The position numbers were made by a program, and so were the translations under genes. The notes beneath the pieces are model-generated. The model was not told the origin of the DNA, ran no database searches, and saw only the letters and a program-made list of their open reading frames with translations. A DNA stretch of 64,000 bases from Undaria pinnatifida. Taxonomy: Eukaryota; Sar; Phaeophyceae; Laminariales; Alariaceae. Positions 1 to 9,187 of the stretch are shown in pieces. Position 1 is the first letter of the stretch. Each line of letters begins with the position of its first letter. The stretch lies in the NCBI GenBank assembly GCA_012845835.1, contig JABAKD010000016.1, positions 13,241,507 through 13,305,506 on the forward strand. Direction: 5' to 3'.

Positions 1-842
1 GTTGGAGTTGTATATGTATGTGTGGATGGATTATGATCCTGGGATGGGTCCCTATCGTCCCCAGATGGCGGTTACTTTAAGTGCGATCTCCGGCCAATGA
101 GCGACCAGCGATCAGACAAAGAGGTCATACCAGGTAATATGCATATAATTATTTTCATCTAAAACTCGAGCCTGAAAATCTTAACTGCCATGTTCTTAGT
201 TCAGTGCTATCGCGTAATACTAATACTCTATCTACCAGATAGCAACAAGTAGCAGCATTACTAAAATAGCATTCGAGGAATTGAATGAGGAAGGCAGCGA
301 CACCGTGTTTCACGCCTAGAATATCTTCAGCAAGTCTCTCCACGATCAGACTATACACACAAAGACTGTCCGTCGGCGAGCCTCGGATCTAGATACTATC
401 ATGCATGGTGTATCAGAAGCTGGCTCAGTCCGCGCCTCTCAGTGGCTTCGTAGATATCATGCAGCATACATGGCCACCCCCTTGCTGACCCTGGATGCTT
501 GGTTGAGCCGAAACATCAAGAAACACACTCGAAACGTCTCTTCGTCGCCAGACTAGAGGGTCAGTCTGCGTGGACTCGGATTTATCCGATCGAAATATGA
601 TGAAGCTCGGAATCAGATTTAGGCAAGAAACGGCAGAATAAGCAGTCCACTCCTAGTCTATATGGATCGCCTGGCATTACTTTACATTCCACGCGCGCAG
701 ACTATGTGTTGTGTGGTAACGGTTTTTACTCTATCGAATATTGAATCGAACAAGTCGAAGTCCTGCCCTGCCCTACCCGGAGCATGGGTGCCGGAGAATG
801 CCGGCACCCATGCGGAGCCCTTCTATATATATATATATATTT
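1..842 (-). repeat. Dispersed repeat family B, copy B1 (cut by window edge)
   Basis: This stretch is the reverse complement of sequence found again at about 29.2-30.7 kb (B2) and 33.5-34.4 kb (B3). On the minus strand it carries the same landmarks in the same order. In plus coordinates these are a CCAAT-array edge at 1-150, a short open frame at 155-358, and a 16-bp-stem hairpin with core GGTGCCGG/CCGGCACC at about 784-815, followed by a (TA)n run ending near 842. The 67-codon minus frame at 155-358 is also open and similar in B2 (from 30331). The array side continues beyond base 1. The class of element is not recognised. Confidence 0.7.
155..358 (-). CDS. Small conserved open frame inside repeat B1, function unknown
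   Basis: This 67-codon frame begins MYSLIVERLAED and includes VDRVLV and RDSTELR. The B2 copy (30331 onward, plus strand) begins MHSLIVERLAGG and also keeps VDRVLV and RDSTALR, with an in-frame two-codon length difference. B3 (33989 onward) starts similarly but drifts out of register. Conservation may simply reflect nucleotide similarity between repeat copies. No domain is recognised. Confidence 0.25.
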   Translation of the reverse strand: MYSLIVERLAEDILGVKHGVAAFLIQFLECYFSNAATCCYLVDRVLVLRDSTELRTWQLRFSGSSFR

Positions 843-1130
843 AGAACATGAAAAAATACACTTGAGCTGTGATTATCGACCCAGAAGGTTTTTTTATCAA
901 AACTCAGCTTTGCAAGCTGCGTGTGTGTGATACTTCGATCGCGCGTGTTACGGGGTGTGTACCCTCGTGAAGGATACAGGTCGGTGACTCCGCTGCTAAT
1001 GCCAGGGTCAACAGGACTAAGACGTTCAGCCTAGTTCTGCCCGCGGAAACTGTATAACCCGCATTGAGGGGGACAAAACCAGACATCTGTGGAATGCAGT
1101 ATGCATGAAACAATAAGTGTTACAGTGTGA
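843..1130 (+). repeat. Dispersed repeat family A, copy A1 (longest copy, divergent)
   Basis: It shares with copies near 19.2, 22.4-22.6, 38.1-38.3 and 58.2-58.6 kb the order AATACACT, GAGCTGTGA, AACTCA.CTTTGCAAGCTG, TGTGATACT, CGATCGCGCG, GGT.GGTGACTCC. The distal part, including GCGGAAACTGTATAA and a TTGAGGGGGACAAAA block, is shared in inverse orientation only with the 38.1-kb copy. These two therefore look the most complete. No open frame of note. It starts right after the (TA)n end of B1. Confidence 0.7.
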
Positions 1131-3313
1131 GTCAACTTTTGGAGTGGGCTACGTGGATCTACCGAGTTTGTAAGCAATTTCCTGTGTACTCCCTGTATAT
1201 GTGGCAGGCCAGCGGAGGTCCAGCCCAGGCCTGACGCTCGGGTTGTTAGTGTTGTCGAGTCATGATGGAACATGCGGTGGACGTCGATTGCTACTGTTCC
1301 GAAATAACCTCTTTTCTGCTCTTGATGTAATGCAAAGGCACACTCACACACCTGAATTGATCGAATCAAGACCGACGAGTGAGATCTGGCGTTCTGCATC
1401 AGGCGCCGGGCGGTGCACACTTGATCCTAAAGCTCTTCGAACTTCCATCTCACTCACTACCAGGGAATACAGAAACTAACGCGTGGATCCAAAACGCCAG
1501 ACCCCTGCACCCCTACAGATGGAAGCTCTTACCCTAATTATACTGAAAGATCAAAGGTGTGTGTCGCCAAATAGCCGATTGTTTTCGCTTATCCAGTGCC
1601 TTCGTGGTCATTTCCGGGTGGAGCACCCGCAGGCCACAAATGTAAGCTCACCTGTGCAAAGATGTTGGGGAAAGTCGGAATTCATGTCGTGAAAACCACG
1701 GAACGACTTCCTCCATAATTCAATAAAATGAAGCTGTTTGAATGTTAAGCGGGGCTACAGCAAACAAGAAACATGTACATTGGGCCTGGTGGGGGCGTCT
1801 ATTACTGTGAATTTTCGGTGCAATAGAGCTCGACGCGTTTCGTTATGTCGCAATTAAGGACTACAATAGACAGTCAATGTGTGTATGATGTGCATGTGCA
1901 TGCAATGCAATAGGAAACTATCAATTCACTATTGGACTTTTGTCCATTGTCCAGGGTGTGATTGTTTACCTGGTACCTGGTAACAGGTGCCTGGTACTTT
2001 TTACTACAAGGGCTTCGCTTCGCGGGCGGCTGACGCCGCTAACCTCGCGCAACGAAGAATACAATGAAGGGGGCAGCAGAAGAGGCCCATGATTTTGTGT
2101 AACTAGCTACTTGATAAGGCCAAGAGCTACTTGTGCAGAGCTGATTGCCCTTTGCTGTGCTGTGCTGTGTGCTTGCTGGCGATGTCACGTTTTGATCGGC
2201 AGTACGGGTGTATTTCTGGAGAAGAAAAAAAAAACGTAAAGAGGACAGTCAATGAAGAAAGCAAAGACAAGCATTTACTGTGTGGGTCACCGGTCCACAC
2301 GTACATACCGCTACTTGGTATCTGGTATTTCGCATTATACCTGGCGCGGCTGTATGTACGAAAGAGAGCACAGCATGGCACAACACCACACCGCAGGGCA
2401 CGGCACCGCACGGTCCCGCACGGCACTACCCTGCGCTGCTGAGCTAGCGGAGTTGAGCTGAGCTGGGAGTACTTTTCTTGCTGTTTAGTACCTAGTGTGA
2501 CACTTCGTGTGACACCTGGTATGTACGAAAGTAGTAAATACAGCACAACACAGCACGGCACAGCACCGCACAGCCCCTCACGGCAGGACACGGCGCGGCA
2601 GAGCTGGGCTCAGCTGGGAGTGACTCGCGAAAAAACGAGGAAAAAAGAAAAAAATTGAACCTGAACGTGAAGAGCAAACAATGAAGAACGCAAAGAAATT
2701 AAGGAAGATTCCCAAAAATATGTTCGTCGGTAGTCCAAGAGCTGAGGATGGCTGAGAGGTGGGAGAATATGCCGAGGGGGATATTCCAGGGGGGGGGTTA
2801 CCTGTAAGTACTTTTATAAACGGCGTAAGCTGTGAGAGGTCGATACTCAACGTTTCAAGCTGTCTGCGGGTGATAGACAGGTCTTGGTTTTTCTAGGTGT
2901 ATTCTACGTGGATAAAAGCTGGTGACTGCCCCGAATGCTACCGCAGTGTTATACGTAGGTCGTACGTCAATACCTGGTACCAAGTACTCGGATAGTGCAA
3001 TGTACAAGTTGAGCAAAACGTACTCCAGCAGCGGGTAAAGTTACACCACTGCTGCTGGTCTTTCGCGCATATTGAACCGTTTATTCAATCCAATAGAGTG
3101 AACACCAGCACATTGCAGTACAATGGAGTTGTTGATATTGACGTGTTCTTCTCCCCACCCAGCGACACCCAGCACACCCTGTATCCGTAGGACGGGTTCT
3201 CCATCCTATGGTTTCTACCGCAGTCTACTGCTGTACAGACGTATGTGCAGCGATAAATGATCTAGTGTTCATACGAAGCTCCAAGTAGCCTCGCGTACCA
3301 GTAGACTGACTTG
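1131..3313. other. No supported gene; low-complexity and repeat-derived DNA
   Basis: I see no convincing exon here. From about 2130 to 2620 there is low-complexity sequence rich in CACAGCAC and GCACGGCAC words, which generates overlapping spurious frames on both strands. At 1970-2000 a cluster of CCTGGTA words recurs. A fragment like the repeat-F block (cacccagcacaccctgtatccgta) lies near 3160-3200. The first exon(s) of the downstream ferredoxin-like gene, including any plastid transit peptide, should lie here but could not be identified. Confidence 0.4.
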
Positions 3314-3522
3314 TTTTTTTTTTATCCTCCGGCGGATGGAGAAAAATAAAGCTCTAGCTCACCACACTTCCACGTATTTTCATACGCGTCGTGTGTCGAT
3401 TTAACTCAGTTGCTTTCGCAGCCCAACGCTAGCTGGCGCACCCTTCGGGTCCCATTGTAGGTATACCGTAAGCTGTCCCTATCAGTGGTCTTCGTTACAA
3501 CCCCGGCAGACTGACATCATTA
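3314..3522 (-). repeat. Poly(A)-tailed retroposon, copy R1
   Basis: Read on the minus strand, this about 205-bp unit ends in CCGCCGGAGGAT followed by ten A. It matches, with few differences, the plus-strand unit at 27931-28136, which ends in the same word followed by 21 A. The A tail and sharp 3' boundary indicate a retroposed (SINE-like or processed) element. I could not identify convincing pol III A and B boxes. It lies directly upstream of the ferredoxin-like exon at 3571, presumably within an intron. Confidence 0.75.
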
Positions 3523-3570
3523 CTTCGCCCTCGTGCCTTCCTCCCGCTGCTGCTGCTGCTACTTCTACAG

Positions 3571-4648
3571 GCGGACGTGGTAGTAGAATTCACTAATTCG
3601 AAGAAGACGGTGACCGCCGTCGTCGGGACGCCTCTCTCTCAATTGTGCGCCAAGAACAAAATCAAGGTGATACTACTTTTTAAACAATCATTACACTGCA
3701 TGCATACGGCAGCACGCGACACCACTTCTTACTTTGGGTCAGGCTTAAATTATTGTGTGAGGCAGGATGTGTCCAACAGTAACAAACTATAAATAACGTT
3801 CGTGTACGAAACTGGTTTTCGTAGATCTGGGTCGCATATGTTTCGTCCAAAATCGAGCCAAAAAAACATGATTTGTTAACTCCCAACCTCTTTAATGCGG
3901 TCATGTGCCACTACTGCACATCAACCGATCAATCCGTGCGGAGAATCTGCGATAAGAGGGAATAGCAACGTGGCGGCTCACCTTGTTAGATTTTGCTATT
4001 ATCTTCATGGTTGCTCAGGGACGACCAACGGAGAGATCTTCACACGTCCGTGTGTACATTTGTTTTGGATGGCGCCGGGCGGGGCGTCCGTCTAATCTTT
4101 TCTCGGTACGCCGAAGCGACCAATTTGCTGCTTGCCATGCGGAATTGTTGCTGAGTGTGCGAGCAATGGTTGCATGTATTTACCCCCAGGCGTAGTGTTT
4201 GAGGGATGCGGAGACGCGACACATAATGACTTTTTGAACTTTCTCGTACGGGCACTTTTTTTTTCCCCTTTTGACGTATTCCATTTCATTCCAGTTCCAC
4301 AAAAGTTTCCGTAGATATGCTCGCGAGTCGAATATCAACCTTGTGCGATAATCCGCTTGGCCTCTCTATAACTCCATACATGTTTAGGGGGCGGGTACTT
4401 TAAATTCTTATCTGGCTACATGTGGCAGTGTAGTAGAAGGGTTAACCGCGCGTACGCCGCATCGGAAGAAAATGAATCCGACACGGGTGGAGTCCTTTAC
4501 TTGTCTCTGCGTCTGCGCGCCCCAGGTGAAATACAGCTGCAAGCAGGGAGACTGCGCCACCTGCTCCATCAATATCGACGGCCGTAACGTAAAAGCATGC
4601 CAGGGGAGAGTGCCAGCATCTCGCCGCATCGTCAAGATCAAGGCGTGA
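3571..4648 (+). CDS. [2Fe-2S] ferredoxin-like protein, last two exons
   Basis: Two exons splice in phase 0: 3571-3666 after a pyrimidine-rich CTTCTACAG acceptor (donor GTGATA) and 4526-4648 after GCCCCAG, ending at TGA 4646-4648. The 72 joined codons read ADVVVEFTNSKK, then VGTPLSQLCAK, then VKYSCKQGDCATC and VKACQGRVP, ending RIVKIKA. The cysteines C-x4-C-x2-C-x11-C fit a beta-grasp ferredoxin cluster-binding loop carrying electrons between redox enzymes. The 11-residue gap before the fourth cysteine is much shorter than the roughly 29 of photosynthetic plant-type ferredoxin. This suggests a small ferredoxin-like family rather than PetF. The N-terminal exon(s) and targeting signal were not found. 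The intron of 859 bases is normal for brown algae. Product class fairly sure, exact partner unknown. Confidence 0.82.
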
Positions 4649-5083
4649 CCTGTGACCGAACAAGTATTACGAAGGAGATCCATATCGACGCTGACCGCCC
4701 AGGGCGCAGAACAAGCTGTCTGTGATTGGCTGCTCCACCAACGCAGGACAATATGTCTGTGATTTGTTTCCTCGCACACTACCTGTTGCTGCGCTCCTTC
4801 CAGCTGTGTATTAAATCGTTGGGAAGGGATTTCCACGCGGAGCAGAAGCATGTGGGGTGTGCACGAGGACCTGTAAATGGGGATGTGCGCGGGCACTGTG
4901 AACGTCAATCTGACAACTACCACATGCGCCTTTTGTTGGGCGATTTGGACATGATAAGCGCTTTTGTGACGCCACCAACGCGACAGGCAGCCTGTTAATC
5001 TGTCACAATTCAAACTGGCTGGCAAAGCTGCTTGTCGGCCTTTCCCCACCGCCCACCCGCCCGCCCGCCCGCCCGCGCTCTGT
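4649..5083. other. 3' flank of the ferredoxin-like gene, no gene seen
   Basis: The reading frames here are shadows or low complexity (GCCCGCCC run near 5050-5075). It probably holds the 3' UTR of the ferredoxin-like gene. No recognisable terminator or polyadenylation signal could be assigned with confidence. Confidence 0.4.
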
Positions 5084-5405
5084 TGGCGTCCTGGTTGAAC
5101 GGAAGGTTTTCTTGTTGGACAGAAGGCCTCTTGGTCCAAGAGAAGGCTTTTGAGCGGGATTGAGAGAAGACGTTTGGGTGGCCAGAAGGCTTGGAATACA
5201 AGAGAAGGCTGTTTGGTTGAATATAAACCAGGCTCTCTGGTTTACGAGAGATCGTTTTGGTTGAGAAAAGGTTTTTCTTCCCTGAATGTCAGGCAGGGTT
5301 TCTGGTTGACTAGAAGGCTTTGTTGTATGAAGAAAGGTTTTTGGTTCAGAAGGACTTTTTGTCGCCAAAAAGAAGGAAGGCTTTTTTCTTAGGAAGGGGC
5401 GCTTT
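5084..5405. repeat. Degenerate minisatellite (GAAGGCTTTTTGGTTGA-like)
   Basis: A word close to AGAAGGCTTTTTGGTTGA recurs at roughly 20-30 bp spacing with many substitutions (for example near 5100, 5122, 5142, 5183, 5204, 5265, 5313, 5345 and 5377). The open frames on both strands here are repeat-driven (KTF.QPK-type peptides) and are not taken as genes. Confidence 0.65.
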
Positions 5406-5427
5406 TCCAGGGTATGTCATCTTGCAG

Positions 5428-5482
5428 ACGGACCGATCGACCGACCGACCGACCGACCGGCCGACCGACCGACCGACCGACG
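5428..5482. repeat. (GACC)n tetranucleotide microsatellite
   Basis: About thirteen near-perfect copies of GACC/CGAC follow one another, with one GGCC interruption. Confidence 0.9.
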
Positions 5483-5875
5483 CCCAACGGTGGTTGCAAG
5501 TTTTTGCATCTATAAACCGTCATGTTCATACGTACGTAATCCCGCCATTTACGTTCCCTGTCTGCACACTGCCGGAGTTTTCCCATCGGTCGACGATTGA
5601 GTATAGAGAAAGCGCGTTTCTCTTAATCCCTTTACAACTGGAAAACCGTTTTGGGGACAAATTTACTTGAAGTTAGTATAGGGAGGGATTTGGGGGCTCT
5701 AAAGGGGTTAAGCGTACCGGTAGTAAGTACAGGTCGGAACGCCGATAGATTATTTTTCGGCACCTACGCTTGAGGTTTGGGGGGAGGGAAGACATCGCCC
5801 ACCGACACACGTAACAGGGCATTTTAGAAGTGATTTTCACACCGCGCTAATTTATGGGACACATTATGTAAGGGC

Positions 5876-6660
5876 GTGGGAGACCATGATACTTCGAACA
5901 TCGACACGAGAGCTGGCAGGCCATGCCTCCCTTCTAAGGTTGAGCGAGATATGCATAAAATCCGTAGACGATTCATGGCTGAGATTCACACAAGCTACGG
6001 ATCGATGGGAGAAGAATGGAAGTCACTGGTGGGGGAGTTTTTACCTAATTTTCTATGGCGCAAAGCACGTGAGGCTGTGGTGCCGTGCGTGCCACTTTCG
6101 GATACTGGCGTGCTGACTCGATGCTGCCTAAAATGTTTACCACTGCCGCGAACGAATTATGGAAATCAGCAGTGAGCCGCTTTAACGCAAAGCTCGAGCA
6201 CCTCCTTCATGTTCACACCACCGCCAATATGCACGATGAATGGCGGAGCTCTAACGGACGAAGATCAGGCCTGCCTGTGTTGTTCGCCCACGTCCGAGAA
6301 TACACCGCATACACACGTACACGACGGTCGGAGAAGCGACAACTGTGAGAGGGAAGTGGATTTGCTGACATTCAATTTTCTTGCATCCGACGCAGTAAAA
6401 AAAGTGTCGGGATTGCGCGGACGCGTGCGACGGTAAGGGTGCACATGAAGATGCAAAATTCCACAACCTAGGCAGTACAGAACTCGAACGCCCAGCGACG
6501 CCTGCTGCACCAACTCCAGGCTCTTTTGATCGGACATTGTGTCATGTGGTTCTGTACTAGCCATAGTCCTTGGTGTTTGAAGGAAGATTCAAGGTCGTTG
6601 CTGGACGTACCCCTGGCAGCAGTTTCTAGAAGAATCCTGCATATTAAATGAGGGAGCGTC
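5876..6660 (+). pseudogene. Decayed coding segment of an unrecognised, Cys/Trp-rich protein
   Basis: Plus-strand frames relay across shifts. One (5886 on) reads ELAGHASLLRLSEICIKSV, FTQATDRWEKNG, WWGSFYLIFYGAKHVRLWC. Another (6209 on) reads CEREVDLLTFNFLASDAV. A third (about 6470-6660) reads NAQRRLLHQLQALLIGH and CLKEDSRSLL. Each piece looks protein-like but is interrupted by stops and frame changes. I believe similar proteins occur in several copies in brown algae, but from memory only and with no function. It could instead be several short exons, although convincing splice sites were not seen. Confidence 0.35.
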
Positions 6661-7393
6661 ACAACGACAAAGTATTCCGCATATCGTACTTGACGAGTTA
6701 TGAGCCTACAAACAAGTGTAAGACACTAAAGGTAGGCCCTAGCCTTTAAGGCATGCCTCGAATAATACCCGAACTACCTTTTCTGAAAAAGACGCGCCTG
6801 AAGTACTGTTTTTGGTGCCAATATTGCCTATACCTCACCAAACACGTGCCAGGCACGCTTTCGGGCAATTTCAGGCATTCAGATATAATAACGCCGTTAG
6901 TCCGAAACTCCCAAAATCAGGGGAAAGGGGACTAAAGGTATTCCAACGATATCCGATATCCACTACAGCAGTAGTTCCTCACTTGGGGAGCCCGTTCTGT
7001 CAGATGCATTTCGGCCAGAAACTGCCCCTTTCGTTGCGCCTCGTTGCACACGTCTTTTTTTTGCATTGTACGTACACAGTATAAACACAGTATGATGTAC
7101 AGGACCAAAAAAAAAAAAGCAAGGTGATAAGAAAGCCAGAGGCTGAGATTCGCAAGGAAACAAGAAATCTGGTAACCGCTATGCTAAAGTTAATGTTTGG
7201 GATGCACCCTCTCTCAAACAAGAAATCCACAGCGTAACGAAAAACAAATCCTGCATCTTGTTAGGTGTCCACTGTACTGTAGTAAGTAGTGTCTATCTGT
7301 CCTAATTAATAGGAGTGTAAAAAATATTGTGTTTTCGTCAAAACATGCCTTGGTATCTTACTGCAGGCGGGAATACCTCGCATCCGCCATATT
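6661..7393. other. No gene seen
   Basis: Frames are short and unconvincing on both strands. The only distinctive element is a 12-A run at 7107-7118. Confidence 0.4.
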
Positions 7394-8060
7394 TCACACC
7401 AAGGGCACGTAGTCCATATACGTAGCGACAGACAACCAGTCATGAAGCACTAGACGATACCAGGTGTCGTACGTCATTTCTTCAGAGGGAGGCCTTAGGC
7501 GGAGAAAGGACTCTTCGGAGCAATATTCCAAAAACGTGTTATTGTGCAGTGTGTGGTAGTGTCCGCTTCGCCCCCAAGAGGGCCAACCCCGATAACTTCC
7601 GATTTTCGCCATCCCTTGTCCTGGTACACCTCCAGGCGCAACTATCCTATATGATATCCACTGGCCGTCGTCCATCGGCGTGCCGACGCTCACGAAGTTT
7701 CAGCTGTTTTTTGCGTCTAGTTGTGTTGGTTTCGGCAGCACCTGGGCATTCGCGGGTACTTCCCCACCATCCACACCACTTATTCCTTTATAATGTGTGG
7801 CATCAATAGTGCCTGCCCGGCTGTGCCCCAAGCCCCTCGTCGGGCTGCTTCTCATCTAACCCGAACGCCTCAATGGCAACATCATTAACCAAGAGAACGT
7901 CATTTTTCTGTGTTACACCTTGGACTCTGGTTAAGGGGATAGACACTTCTGCGTCCCCTCGGTTACCTCGTCACACATAGCGTCTTCGGCAGGACAACCA
8001 ATCAACTAAAACATACACATGGAGGAAGCTACAACACCAACACACTTTGAACTGCCTCAT
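7394..8060 (-). CDS. Unrecognised coding-like segment, minus strand
   Basis: A 99-codon frame (7693 to 7394, stop at its low end) reads TPMDDGQWISYRIVAPGG, then YHTLHNNTFLEYCSEESF, then YDTWYRLVLHDWLSVATY, ending DYVPLV. Upstream on the same strand, roughly 7955-7810, a different frame reads EVSIPLTRVQGVTQKND, then LLVNDVAIEAFGLDEKQ, before a stop. Both have balanced amino acid content rather than low-complexity composition. A possible donor (GCCCAG then GTGCTG) lies between them near 7745-7755. They could be exons of one gene or remains of a mobile element. I do not recognise the product. Confidence 0.35.
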
Positions 8061-8084
8061 AATCGCATCCAGGGTTTAGGAAAC

Positions 8085-8200
8085 CCGGGGATAGATGGAA
8101 CACGATGAGTCTTGACAAGCCCCGGCGACAACAGATCGCGTGTGCTACGGGGTGTACATGTACTCATGAATATTATAGGCCGGTGACATTTATGGAGGCT
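8085..8200 (+). repeat. Family A repeat fragment
   Basis: It shares GATCGCGTGTGCTACGGGGTGTAC and AT.ATAGGCCGGTGAC with A1 and the other family A copies, at lower identity. Confidence 0.5.
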
Positions 8201-8436
8201 ACATTGTCGGTAGGGCGACGAGATATGCGCCGCGAAGCATGCAAGACATGAGACAAGGCACGATAAAGACCCAATGCCCGGTTAACGTTGTCGCACAGTC
8301 GTACGACCACGATATTTGGTATAAAAACGAGAGTAAAACGCCCGTCGAAGCAGGGCGTTGTGTGTTGCTCGCTTAGACGTACATGTAGCAGCAAGCAAAG
8401 CATGAGTATTTATGAGTGGTTTACGGGCAGACAAAA

Positions 8437-8590
8437 CGGTTGTCCGTTTTGGCAGCGCCACCAATCACCATCTTCCGCGTCATTGTATGTTACGAGCACA
8501 CATTTAAATTTCGTTGTCTGTTTTGGCAGCGCCACCAATCACCTTCTTCCGCGTCACTGTATGCTACAAGCGCAAATTTCAATTTCGCAC
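8437..8590 (+). repeat. 74-bp tandem duplication
   Basis: TTTTGGCAGCGCCACCAATC and the following CTTCCGCGTCA.TGTATG block occur twice, starting near 8441 and 8515, with a handful of differences. The overlapping frame is a by-product. Confidence 0.8.
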
Positions 8591-8953
8591 GGTGTGGTGG
8601 GGGCTGCGCCCGGCTGGCGGCAAAGACGCGAGGCAAGCATTCACGTAGAATAGGGAGAGGAGACTCATCACGCCACCTCAAAAATGTATCAATACAGCAG
8701 TAAACGCCCAAAAATGTTGGAAAAAACCAAGTGACACGCTCCAAGCAAGGCCCACGTGCACCCGCGCCAACAACGAGAAAATCGGCTTACCACTACGACC
8801 TCCCCCCCCCCATCCTCGGACCCTCCAACAGCTTTCCCGGTCAGCATACGTAGCCCCTTGAGACTGGAAAAATGTGTCGGAAACAGACTGCTTGGAATTT
8901 TACGAGCAGGAACACTTTGGAGCCGTGGAAGGGATACACAACGCCCTGGCCTG

Positions 8954-9187
8954 CTACAATAACGTTCTAACCCGAGCGAGTAGACGACGACAATCGTCGT
9001 CTGTCGGCGGGGACACAGACATGACCACGGGAAGAAACCACTCAGAATCGCCGCCGGAGGCTGAGCCCTGGCTCATACCGGCGCCTGGCGTTTCGGGCGC
9101 TGTGGGAGACTGTGTTGCTGCCGTCGCGGGGGTAACATCGATCTCCATAACACCTTCCATCTCTCGAATGTCTCGCTCGACTCGTGC
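8954..9187 (-). CDS. RMI1: RMI1 last exon
   Basis: It starts after TTTCTAG, phase 0, reading ARVERDIREMEGVMEIDV, then a Ser/Gly/Pro-rich stretch, and ends RLLARVRTLL before a stop at 8956-8954. The helix following OB2, with MEGVMEI, fits the RMI1 C-terminus. The LINE fragment at 9225-10080 fills most of the preceding intron. Confidence 0.82.
   Translation of the reverse strand, partial: ARVERDIREMEGVMEIDVTPATAATQSPTAPETPGAGMSQGSASGGDSEWFLPVVMSVSPPTDDDCRRLLARVRTLL

Noticed and set aside
2127-2591. Plus and minus frames in the CACAGCAC-rich tract
   Set aside because: Both strands are open because of short repeats, the peptides are Cys/Arg/Ala low complexity, and no splice context is convincing.
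4408-5139. 243-codon minus frame
   Set aside because: It overlaps antisense the ferredoxin-like exon, whose cysteine motif and splice sites are far stronger, and the rest is minisatellite.
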